A stretch of 64,000 nt of DNA from contig JABYQS010000072.1 of the NCBI GenBank assembly GCA_022592435.1, forward strand, positions 62,001 through 126,000. Reading direction: 5' to 3'. Origin of the DNA: Cerioporus squamosus (taxonomy: Eukaryota; Basidiomycota; Agaricomycetes; Polyporales; Polyporaceae). Below are positions 51,779-62,399 of the stretch, in pieces (position 1 is the stretch's first letter; the number at the start of each line of letters is the position of its first letter). The notes beneath the pieces are model-generated. The model made no database searches. It was not told the origin of the DNA and saw only the letters and a list, made by a program, of their open reading frames with translations. The position numbers were made by a program, and so were the translations under genes.

Positions 51779-54700
51779 TTGCACCACGCTCGGCGGCGGG
51801 CATGTCACCCGAATAGAAGACGGTCGCCGCCAGCCATCGTCCGCCGCGACGCCGCTGTTCGGGGCGGCGGGCGGGCGATGGTCCTTGGAGCTTCTGTGAC
51901 GACACCGAACTTGGCTGCCTGTCAGCCAATGAGAATAGATGCAGGCGAACAACCGGGTGGAAGTCCGAGTCGCTACATATATGCGTCAGCCGCGACACAG
52001 GTCTCCGACTCGTCGATATGCCTGGGACTGGCCACAGCTGGCAAGTCGACGAAACCATCGAGCTGGTGTCTGATCATGCAAGCGGAGCTAGCATCTCAGC
52101 AGCCCCCATCTGGACCAGGATAAAGTGTCCGTTGATGATCTCAGCCAGTCGGCTGAGTACCAGTGCGCACCGAAACAGCTCAGTGGCAGGACGCGTGAGC
52201 CCCAGCGCAGTGACCACATCTCATCCGACTAGGCGAGTACTCGGACTAGAGTCACAGTATCCGGGCCATCCAGTGATAGCCCTCACGAGGCCTGTGGCGC
52301 TGCCACTGCCAGGGACGAATGCTAATCTAACATTGACACAGGTGCCGGGCAATGGGGTGCATCCGATATGGCGGCCATCGGAGGTCGTTCTGGTGGTCAC
52401 AAGCATTGCGGCGAATGCTGCGAGCGCGACGAGTTGCGGGGATACCTGACTCGCCGTTGTGTGAACTCTCTCCCTCGCCCCGCAGTGTCCTACAGCGGGA
52501 GAACCACCGTGTACCAGTCAGCAACTGCGGATGTGTCAAAGTCAGAGACCACAGCAGCGGGCGCCCAGGAAGCCGCTCACCTCATAAGTACATTGAATCT
52601 GATGCTTCTCGATCCGCAGATGAGTGCGACAGGCGGACTTCGTACGGGGTATCTGTGCTGTGAGCTGAACATGCGAAGCCTTTTAGAGGGCTTTCTTAAC
52701 ACGCACTCCTTAGGCTCCACATCGTATCCGAGCTTCCCACAGGAGCACGCGGCGTGACATCGGGCAACTTCGCCAGAGGTAGGCACCGTGTCCGCATCTC
52801 TCTGGGCGCATCATCCGCAGCGGGCTTGTACAGGCCGTATACTGTAGATCCGTACGCGAACTCGTACTTATCCGGCAGGATGTCCAAGGTCTTCAGGCAG
52901 AAGAGTCAGATCGCATCTGCAACAATTCATTGATCAGCACCTACATAGTCCTGTATCAGCACGCCGTCCAGACTCAGACACCGCTTGGACCATGCCTGAG
53001 TCTGATACGCGAGCACCCACGGTCCTGAGATGCCTCCGCCGATAAGTACCGATCTTGGTGGCTGGGCAGCATCACGCAGGCATACCCTGGCCCCGCGTCA
53101 ATCGCGTCTTGCCCGCCGGTACTATACGTACCACTCCGCGTGCGTCATCATGCGTGCCCGGCGAGAAGAGTGCGACTCACCAGACGGGCCATAGCTTCCA
53201 AACGAGTCTCGTCGGGCGTCGTCGCCACAACATTGTGCGCCATCGTATCGTCTGGCTGGGGCTGGGTCCATCCTCGTGATGGCTTCCGATCGCTTACTTC
53301 ACTCGGACCGAGCATATGGAGTCGGCGTTAGCAATTTGGAACGAGAAACGAGCAAGGTTCCCAAACAGTGCACGCGATCCTTACTCACCTCTGTGACCAG
53401 CGTGGTTTCTGATTTAGCATCAACCGAGGACTGCTGGCGGCAAGCTGTGCCCTGCGAGCTGCTGCGACTCAGTACTTCTGCGTGTTGCGATGCCATTGGC
53501 GGGTGAGCCCGTTGTACCAAAATGGCGTCCTAAGAGCACCTAGACAGCGCATGCCAAAATGCGTCAGGCTGGCCCTGCAATGATAGAAGCACACTCACCT
53601 TCCGATGCTCGGTGCCATGCGCCAAACAATGAACTTGCGACACCTCGTACGAGATCCGGAGCGCATCAGCGACTGACGACCCTTCAAAATAATGCATACA
53701 CAACAGGCTAGAGCACTGCGACTATGTCTCATCCACTCACAAGCTCATGCACAGGTTCTCCGCAACGAAAGGGGTCGTGGCCGAGGTTATGACTGTTGTG
53801 AGACCTGAGCTCTGGACACCGATCAGGTCGTCAGAGTTCACAACTGCGGCAAAGGGAACACACATACCCGGATCCCGTACCATACTAGTACTGCGGCTCA
53901 TCCGACCGGCAAGTCTTGGATGAGGCACCCGCACGGGTACTGAGACGTACCCGTAAACCGTACCCGACCCATGCACTGCTACGCCCTAAGGTCTTGGTAC
54001 TCCGGCGGAGGAGAAGGTCACGCGTTCTGTGACGGACTCACGACACTGAACTTGAATGAATTTGCCGCCTTCGTCGAGAGGATCATCGCAAGACGTTGAC
54101 GCGCCGGCGCAGCTCGGAGCGAAGAGTCGGAGAAAGAGGGCCGAGGACAATCCCGTAACCAAAGGCCTTACGAGAATCGAAGCCTGTGGGACCCCAACTG
54201 AATTGCGGCTATGGGATGTCTCCGGCACATCCACTCACCGACCTCCTTGCGATCTGTCATGGCATGCCGCAACCACAGCCAGCCAAGAGACTCGGAAAGC
54301 CGACCGGGCAACAGTCGGGACCCGAACACCCGTATATGCTGGTCGCCCAGGGAGCGCAACACAGCACGTGTCGTGATCTGCCAGGGTCAATGAGGGGTCA
54401 AAGGGCACGAACTCGAACGGTGAGAACGTCTACTGTGGCGATACGTACCGACTGAGTGTATAGCTGTGTCAGACCGCCGCTCGAAGCGATTAATTGAACT
54501 TGACTGGAGACGAGCGGTACGGTGCCTCGGAGGAGTCGGAGGTTAATCCCCAAGAAATTCTACACCAGGGGGATTGTCAGCCGCAGGATGAGTAATCAAG
54601 CTGCTATCGCCGCATACCTGGTTTCAAGCACGTATTCAGTTTGCGCACTGCATCGACAGGTGAATGGTGCAGACGCATGCACGATCAGGCCACAACTTAC

Positions 54701-56040
54701 CGCCGAGGCGCACTGGCCACTGGCAGGATCCGCAGGAGTGACAGCTGCCAAATACGAGCATAACGCTATCTCGGAAATGGCCAAACATACCGGACTGTGG
54801 ACATCAGTGATTCGCCTGCCGCAGCCTGTCAGGTTGAGACCGAGTTAGGCTTAACACGACGCGAGCGAGCCGCCACGGGCGATAGGCAGTGAATAGCACG
54901 CCGTGCGGGGAGCAATTTGAATAGTTGCTTGTGTAAGTGAGCGGCCAGGATGCGCGTCAGCGTGCGCGAAAGTATTGCTGAGCTGGGAATCGTGTGGGCT
55001 AGATGCTACGGACTGTGCGGGCATGAGTCAGTCGCACAGCGGAGCCCGAGGACGCTCGAAAGGCCATAGCCGGGTATACTGAGGGCAGACGTGTCGTCCT
55101 CAGAATGATCAGCGCTAGCGAGCGCCGTGACGGTAGCCCAGCCGTAATGTGGTTTGGCTGGTCAAATTGGTCAGTACGTGGCAAATTGCGAACGCTGCGC
55201 ATTCAAATTACTCACCTGTGGCAAGGCAAAACACCCGAAGGCGGGTATGCGGACATTTGACGGATATGTGCTCGTGGTGGTTGCAGGAATAACTAGCAAC
55301 TGAACTGGCTCGGAGTCAAGCCGGCGTCCGTGACCGGAGATACAGCAAATTCGCGTCCCCACGGCGCACGCCCGCCCGCCGCCTGCAGATCGGCGATTCG
55401 GTGGAGATCGTGCGCTTGGGGGCCGAGCGCCGCGGGCGTTGGAAGCAGAAAGCTTGAAACTGATGGCATCGGGCATATGTGCTAACCCACCTGGCACCCA
55501 GCCCGGAGGGCGATGTGATAAGCCCGAGCGGCGGTCAGAGTGGTCAGAATCGCACCCGGCGTGTGCGTAGAACTCACTCCAATTTGACCGGTCATTATCA
55601 AATGGGAGCAACGCCGAGAGAACTGCCATGGGTGTCTGGCCGCTGTCTGTCAAGGCCATGCCAGCCGTATGCTGAGGCCGGCTGGGAGCTGCGCGGGCTG
55701 GATAGGCCTGCCCGAGCTTTGGCGACTTGCGAGGCGCGCTGCGGGAGGACGGCACCGTGAGATTGGAAGTGCAGATCGCCCACGTCAAATTCGAGGCAAA
55801 AGGTGATGGATAAAGCGAGAATTAACGGTTTTTTGGCGGGGGAGTCGCCCCGATCAGGGAGAGGGACGGGCACAGCAATCAAAGGGAAGAATCGCAAAGG
55901 GGGGGGAACAGCGCCGGTGCTGATGGCAGAATTGAGCTGCGCTCACGACAGTCACGGAATCAAACATTTCCTTTGCTTTCCTAGGCGCTCTCAGTCAAAG
56001 TCAAATACAGTTCCCTCCATGCCTCCGCTCCCGGCCTTCA
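51779..56040. other. Gene-poor stretch of about 4.3 kb
   Basis: No confident gene. The minus strand between about 52.7 and 54.3 kb shows protein-like segments bounded by GT..AG signals (see the separate entry). The 54.3-55.8 kb part has only short or compositional frames. No transposon hallmark was recognised. Confidence 0.4.
52696..54240 (-). other. Traces of an intron-rich gene of unknown identity
   Basis: Successive minus-strand segments look coding and are flanked by GTGAG donors and AG acceptors. These are a segment with DDPLDEGGKFIQVQCRESV (about 54060); FAAVVNSDDLIGVQSSGL and SATTPFVAENLCMSL (about 53750-53860); SSVADALRISYEVSQVHC then LAHGTEHRK (about 53600-53690); GQPDAFWHALSR (about 53560); an open segment to 53394 containing one TAG; SVLIGGGISGPWVLAYQTQAW then SKRCLSLDGVLIQDY (about 52960-53060); and a terminal exon 52890-52696 with TLDILPDKYEFAYGSTVYGLY ending in TAA. 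I could not join all of them in phase, and at least one contains a stop, so this may be a decayed gene. I do not recognise a family. Confidence 0.3.
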
Positions 56041-56045
56041 TATAA
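56041..56045 (+). promoter_or_regulatory. TATA-like element upstream of the bZIP gene
   Basis: TATAA (within TTCATATAACCC) about 110 bp before ATG 56156, preceded by a GC-rich stretch and followed by a C/T-rich tract, a typical fungal core-promoter arrangement. Confidence 0.4.
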
Positions 56046-56155
56046 CCCCCGCCTCTGCCCCTACTGCCCCCGGCCTCTCGCCCAGATTCGCTATCCTTTC
56101 CCCACTCCTCCTCGTTCCCCTGCACGCTTGCCTACCCATCCATCCGCCCACAACC

Positions 56156-57027
56156 ATGACGCGTGGCCGCAGAAAGGATATGACGATCCCTCCCTCACGT
56201 GCGCTTCTGCAACAGCGTGACTACCGCGCCCGCAAGGCACAGTACCTTGCCGAGCTCGAGGCCCGCGTAAAGCAAGCAGAGGAGGAGAACGTCCTCCTCC
56301 GCAAGGAGGTCGACTCCCTCCAAGCCAAACTCCAGGCTGCAACACCACCACAAACACGATCCCCATATGGCCCGGAAGTGGTATGTGTAATATGCCCATG
56401 CGCCCCGCGCGATCTCCGTACTGACGCCCTCCTCCCACACAGGCCGCTGCATCCTCGGACCTCATGCACCATCTCACAGTAGCCGCTGCTCAGATCACAC
56501 GCTTCCAGCAGCTCGCATTCTATCCAGGTTCCTCGGCGGGTGCTGGGCCTGCGCCCCATGTCAACCGCACACCGATTACGCTGGCCACACCCACATACAC
56601 CCCGTCGCCCGGAGCACCACCGCATGCCCACAAGCTCAGTGTTTCGCCACGCATAGAGCTTCCTCCGCTGGCTCTCTCCCCACCCAACCGCCACCACTCG
56701 GCCGACCACGATCGTCCTCCATACCGGGAGCACCTCCCATCCGCATACCCGCACCGCTCTCTGCCGACTACGGTCATGGGCCCTGCACCGCACTCCCAGA
56801 AGTATCCGAGTTCAAAGGACCCCGACTGCTGCGGGGGCTTCATGGACTGCCGAGGTCTGGTCGAGGAAGACGAGGACGACATGGACGACATGGACGAGGA
56901 CGACCGTGACACCGCAGCCGGCCGCTCGCGGTCAAGGTTCACGCAACGGATGTCCGACGTGAGATCCACGACGTCGTCGTCGGGTCCGGAAGAGAGCGGG
57001 CATTCTCATGCCCCCGGCGCGCGATGA
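56156..57027 (+). CDS. bZIP transcription factor with divergent basic region and Cys motif
   Basis: Exons 56156-56380 and 56443-57027; 269 aa. The N-terminal 55 residues form a bZIP: basic region PPSRALLQQRDYRARKAQYL, then leucine-zipper heptads LAELEARVKQAEEENVLLRK. Compared with Yap-type bZIPs (N-x-x-A-Q-R-x-F-R), the QR-x-Y-R part is kept, but the position of the invariant Asn appears to be Ala, so DNA specificity may differ. The middle is Pro/His-rich and disordered. The C-terminal part has DCCGGFMDC, a compact Cys cluster reminiscent of metal- or redox-sensing motifs in HapX/Yap proteins, followed by an acidic run (EEDEDDMDDMDEDD) that could activate transcription. Nuclear location inferred. 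The specific subfamily is not certain. Confidence 0.85.
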
Positions 57028-57519
57028 TGACTCAACTTCCCTTCTCCCGCTTGCGCCCACGAACTCCTGATGGTGTGTGGTTTCGATTTGACTGAGGGGA
57101 GGCTTCGTGCATCTGACATATCCCCGGTGGTCGCCGCAGCTCCTTCCATTGTTCTATATACGCTTCTATCGGACCATGTCACAGTATCCGCTATGTGCTG
57201 CTACCATACATTATATCCCCGTCTACGTCGCTGTATTGTCTAATCACCGCTGTATAACACGCTCCATGCGAGGACCGATGCCATCCGCAGAACATGCTAT
57301 CTCCTTGCTATGCACGCCATGAAACGGCTTCCCTGTCACCTTCAAAATGGCACGAGGTCGCAAGGAACGGACTCGCAGCAGGTCGACTGATTGTTGATCA
57401 GGACTATCAGTGATCATTCGCAGTCGTACACCAGAGTGGGCGTACGTCGACGCCTCCCGTTCCTCTTTATCTATTTTGAAGTGACCCAGCTCTAACCCCG
57501 ACCAGAGGTGCGAGCGGGT
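57028..57519. other. Convergent intergenic region
   Basis: About 490 bp containing the 3' ends of the bZIP gene (+) and the DUF6924-like gene (-). Relatively A/T-rich around 57150-57260. No gene. Confidence 0.5.
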
Positions 57520-58467
57520 TTAGGTCACCGGTCTCACGGCCTCCTCCAGATTCCGTGCCCGCTCGGCCCAATCCCATCGGTCCATCCCGCCAAAATCAAT
57601 GGTCATCGCTCCCGACGCCAAATTCACCTGCAGCTCGCAAATGTGGCTTACGCGCGCGCGCCAGCTGTCGCCGCTGCAGTCACGCCACGCCACGCCCGCA
57701 TTGCAATGCATTGCATTGGAACACATCCCGCAGAACGATCAGACGAGGAACATTGGGTTGCGGGATGATGGATAAAGAAGCACTTACGTCGCCGTGCCGT
57801 ACATCGCCGCCCCCTTCTGGCTGACCAGCCGCACGCACTGGTCCTCGTTCGACTTGGCGTCGTATATCCAGAGGGCCTTCCCGGTGTACACCTCCTGCCA
57901 CCCGTCGTGGTCGACGAGACGGTTCGGCGGGCGGATGCGCTTCGTGCCCTGCGGCGGGCTAGGGGCCCGCCGGGCGTCGACGTCGTTCAGGAGACGAAGC
58001 GCATCGAGATTCGAGATGCCCGAGAGCTTCGCGCGTTCGTCCGGCGATGCTGCATTGACGACGGAGAAGACCGGTGCCGCCGCGGCATTGTCGTCGTCCT
58101 CAGGGTCCTCCGCGTCTTCTGCGTCCATCGCCGAGTAGCCTCCAGCATCGGTCGAGGATGATGCTGCGGCATGGGCGGCGGATGGTGCCTCGAGGTCTGC
58201 GTCGTCTGCGTCTGCCATGTTCGCATCGTCGTCTGCGGGCTCCGTCGTCACCTCGGCTGCGAACTCTGCCTCGGCGTCCTGGAGCCGCGTGTGGAAGACC
58301 TGCCAGGCGTCCTCGTTTGAGTAGTCTGTGCGCAGGAGGATGCCGATGCCTGGCGTGTCGTCGGATATGTCGTCGAGCGGGTCTTCGTCCGTGTTGAAGT
58401 CGGCTTCTTCTATGCTTTCCGCGGATGGTGGATTTTGACTGATCTGTGATGACGCAGAATTAATCAT
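57520..58467 (-). CDS. DUF6924-like conserved protein
   Basis: Exons 58467-57788 and 57673-57520 give 277 aa, with G-T-A-T|G-D-S-W joined in phase. The conserved parts are the start (DDTPGIGILLRTDYSNEDAWQ, the pattern L-R-T-D-x-S-x-x-x-A-W typical of DUF6924), NLDALRLLNDVDAR with RLVDHDGWQEVYTGKALWIYD, and the C-terminus (SWRARVSHICELQVNLASG, IDFGGMDRWDWAERARNLEEA). An Ala/Asp-rich acidic insert (about residues 75-130) interrupts the domain. No catalytic residues are obvious and the role is unknown. The ATG used is the first in frame. A protein-like minus frame directly upstream (58460-58684) could be an additional 5' exon. Confidence 0.7.
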
Positions 58468-59756
58468 GAGAGTTCATGTGGCCGTAACCGAGAATTGCAG
58501 GAAGTCGCACTGTCATGTTTCGGTCCTGCTCGACGTTACAGATCCTCCGAATAGATCTGTATGCGTCAGGACTGACAGACGCGGACATGTCTCCTGGATC
58601 CGCCACAATCAGGTCACGCACTCTTGCAATCGTCCGAACGAAACTCACAGCCTTCGAGGTTGTGAGCCGTCCCCGTAGCAACATGAATGGATGTAAGATC
58701 TTTACATGTCATCCGGAGCATTGATCGCACTGGCAGAAAAGAAGGCTGATTGCGAGAGGGTAGCAGGAAGATGACACGCCTCGCCATGCGGTGTCAAGGT
58801 ATTGTCGACTCCCTCCTGTCCTCCGTATGCGATCCATCACAATCAGACATACAGCAACTTTTCTCTCGACTGTCCTCACGCTTCGCAGGTGAACGGAAAA
58901 GTGCTCACCGTGGTCAGGTAAGCATTCTTGTCATCTGGAGACAGACTCCAGAACTGTTCTGCGACTCTGAGCCGCCACTTGCGCCTGCCCTCGCCAGGAA
59001 AGCGTGCCTTCACGGCACCATAGTGCTCCTGCAAACGCTAATATCAAAAAGAAATTCTTCGGTCGCCGGAGGGAACACAGGCTTCTGACCGCCAAGAAGA
59101 GAGCCAGGCTGGGCGCGCCGACTGCTTGCGATGGATCCATCTGGTACTGCGCAGAGGAGTAGTATGTATGTACGACAGACGTGGTCGATCTGGCGTAGAC
59201 TTGCGGCCAGACGGAGGCAGATGCCGGCGGCAGCGTCATCGCTTGGCGCTTCGCTTCCATCAGGGTCATGCGCCCACAGATCGTCCCAAGAAGCAAACGC
59301 AGTTGGGCCTCTCCTCCACGCAACAAATGTTCTTGCTCGTCCCGGTCGCTCAGGTGTGCCGCTTAACATCCTTCGACGTTCTCACATGTCGCTGTAATTC
59401 TGTTCATGCAGGTTGTTAATTTACAACGAGCTCAACCCATGACGACCGTGAGCTCATCCCGCCGCACGAGACCGGCAGGGCTACCCGCAAACGCAGCAGG
59501 GCACTTGCCCACGATGGTGCCAACTGTCACAGAACAGACGCGGCTCGTTGCAGGGACACGTTCTCAATGATCTTCCCCGCCGGACCGTCTCCAGTGTGCC
59601 AGATCACGGGGGGCAGCTCGTCCGCTTTCCGGAGTCCGCATCACTGCGCTGGTTCATGGGGCCCCCCACGGCCATGGGGTATATAGCCTAACCTTCGCAA
59701 AACCTGGCTTATCGTGCCGTTGTTCGTCGTCGTCCTTGCCTCTCGCCACCACCACG
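58468..59756. other. Divergent intergenic region, about 1.3 kb
   Basis: Upstream of both the DUF6924-like gene (-) and the MFS gene (+). The minus frames 58931-59326 and 59010-59369 overlap in different frames and show no motif. Nothing else supported. Confidence 0.4.
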
Positions 59757-61950
59757 ATGGCGCAAGGAGTGACTGGTGAGTTTTCCAGCCTTCAGCGAGA
59801 CCTGGGATGGCCAGCTGAAGTCGTTCATGTACAGGGACCGATCTGCCACGGAGGCAATGGTTGTTTGCCTTCTCCCTAGTGACGTCGCTCTTCTTCACCT
59901 GGGGATTCGCATATGGGGTGCGTTCCTCTACCTATCTTACTCCCTCTCAGGTCTTCCATAGCTGACACGGTCACAAATAGCTCCTCGACGTCCTTAATGC
60001 CCACTTCCAGACGGTCTTCAAGATAGGAAAGACACAGAGTACACTTCTGCAGCTGGCGTACTTTGTGAGTGTTGATTGATTTCAACCCACTCCCGCTATG
60101 TTCATACCTTGGGCTATAGGGCGCATACCTGGTCTTCGCCCCCTTCGCCAGTTTGTTTGTGAGTCCCTCTTAGCACTGCTTCTTAGTTTCTGTTCTCACC
60201 ACTTTGCGCACAAAAGATGGAGAGATATGGATACAAGGTGAGTTCCTACTGGTGGTCCGTCCCTCCCGCGAGCGTCCAACTAACCGACGTCACCGCTGTC
60301 AGAGAGGTATCCATCTCGGTCTATCCCTCTACTCTCTCGGTATGGTATCCCTCCCATCCATATGACGCCACCATCTCTGACGAAACGCCGACACCACACA
60401 GGCGCCATCTTCTTCTGGCCTTCGGCCAAGTTCCAGAAATACGGCGGATTTGTGGGCTGCACCTTCGTGATCGGTGAGCTCATCATGTATACATCCACGT
60501 CCGCTGCATGCTGACGCTGTCGGCCAGGATGCGGCCTGTGCTGTCTCGAGGTTGCGGCGAACTCGTACATCTCCGTGCTGGGAACCCCGAAATATGCTGC
60601 TGCACGTCTCAACTTCAGCCAGGGTTTCCAGGGTGTCGCCTCCTTCGCTGGCCCCATGATCGCCTCGCGCTGGTTCTTCCTCGGAAAGAACGCCACCACC
60701 CTCGATACCGTACAATGGTGAGAATTTATTCACTGAGCAATTGTCTCGCGTCCACACTAACTCCTGTCCTTAGGGTGTATCTCGCAGTCGCTGGACTCGG
60801 TCTGGTTCTCAACATCCTCTTCTAGTGAGTGTCATGGTCACGTATACAAGCACTACGCCTGACCGGACTCTCCCTCTCCGTCAGCTTCTGCCCACTGCCA
60901 GAAATCACGCAGGATGCCCTGGCCGAGGAAATGCACGAAGCGGGCATGGACCAGGACTCCAAGCCGTTCCTCCAGCAGTACCACTGTATATTCGGATGGG
61001 TCGCCCAGACGGCCTATGTTGGCGCCCAAGTCGCACTCGCATCACTTGCGGTGAACTACCTGTCGGAGCAGGGCATCGGCATCAGCAAGTCGTTCGCGAG
61101 CCAGCTCTTCTCGTACTGCCAAATGACGTTCACAGTAGGCCGGTAAGTCCGCCCTTCGCACGACTTTTGTATAGTATGTCTGCTCAACTCCTATATGACA
61201 GGTTCGTCGGCGTCGTGCTTCTGAATTTCGTCGACCCCGCGCTCCTTTTGAGCTTCTATGCCATTGCCTGCTCCGTATTCGCAGTCGGAGTCGCGTATGG
61301 TCCCGGGAAGGCCGGAGTCGGCTGCCTGTTCGCGGTATTCTTCTTCGAGTCGATCTGCTACCCGGTATGTCTTTCCCACCGGTGGTCCTGTCAAAACGGC
61401 GTGAGAGCTCATGTGGTGCGCCGTTAGGTCATCTTCACCCTCGGCACGAAGAACTTGGGCAGACACACGAAGAAGGGCTCCGGCCTGATCGTCATGGTAC
61501 GTCTTGCCGACTTCACCGGAACCCACCATGCTCCGGCGCAGGTACAGTTCGTTATTGACAATGACACCTTTCCTAGGGCGTCGGCGGAGGTGCCTGGTGG
61601 CCGCCAATAGCGGGTGCAGTCGCCGACCATGTCTCGACGGCACGGTCGTACATGATCCCCTTCGCGGGCTATGTCATCATGGGGATGTATGCAATGTGCG
61701 TCCCCCTTTTATCTCTCGTGCCGGACAACCTTCTACTTCGTCCGAGACGGCTCGCTAGAAACACCTTCTGACACGACTTTTGTTGAACAGCGGCATGGTG
61801 ATCAGCCAAACACGCTCGGGAGGCTTCCGCTTCCGGACAGTCGACGAGATCGCCCAGAAGCGGCTGCAGACGAAAGGACGGGTGGGCAGGAGGGAATCCG
61901 ACTCCGACATTGACAAGAAGGGAAGCGAGGAGTTCGTGGAGGTGGTCTAG
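59757..61950 (+). CDS. MFS transporter, L-fucose permease (FucP)-like
   Basis: Plasma-membrane sugar:H+ symporter by family. Fourteen exons: 59757-59775, 59835-59917, 59981-60064, 60120-60158, 60217-60237, 60303-60339, 60402-60473, 60528-60717, 60774-60824, 60885-61142, 61202-61364, 61428-61496, 61577-61695, 61791-61950; 454 aa with every phase closing. First helix FAFSLVTSLFFTWGFAYGLLDVLN, with the FucP signature (L-F-F-x-W-G-F-x-x-x-L-x-D-x-L-N). Then FQTVFKIGKTQSTLLQLAYFGAYLV, RYGYKRGIHLGLSLYSLGAI, CCLEVAANSYISVLG, RLNFSQGFQGVASFAGPMIAS, and the C-terminal MGVGGGAWWPPIAGAVAD. About 12 TMs. Two very small exons (19 and 21 nt). Substrate not provable from sequence. Confidence 0.9.
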
Positions 61951-62399
61951 TCCTAAGCACTCTGCGATCTGCGCCTCTGCTTTTCGCCCTCTCTTCTTCC
62001 GATTGGTGTCGCTTGCTACTCTACGCCACTGTGACTGTATAAGTAGAAGGGCTCGTCGACGACCATACCTGCAATCTCGATGTATTATTAGCCATGTAAC
62101 GTTCCTCAATTCACGAATATCCCACGCGCACCTACGAAGTGATTCGCGCACGGATTCTATCTTCCCCCGGTCTGCTTCCCGGCACAATGTTACTTACGGA
62201 ACGTTCACCAGCCTGGGTGCGCAAAGCCACAGGGACCGCCCACAGGCCCCGACAATTCAGTACCTCAAAATTCGTTCCCAGCCCGGGTACAGTAAACGCT
62301 TCATCTCCATCCCCATCTCGCTCTATGCAGGGTTCTACTAGTACGGCACCATCCAATTCAAAATGGGACCCTTCCGATCTCGTCGGCGAAAAGAGCTTA
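61951..62399. other. Convergent intergenic region
   Basis: About 450 bp, 3' ends of the MFS (+) and nucleoside hydrolase (-) genes. Pyrimidine-rich just after the MFS stop. No gene. Confidence 0.5.
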
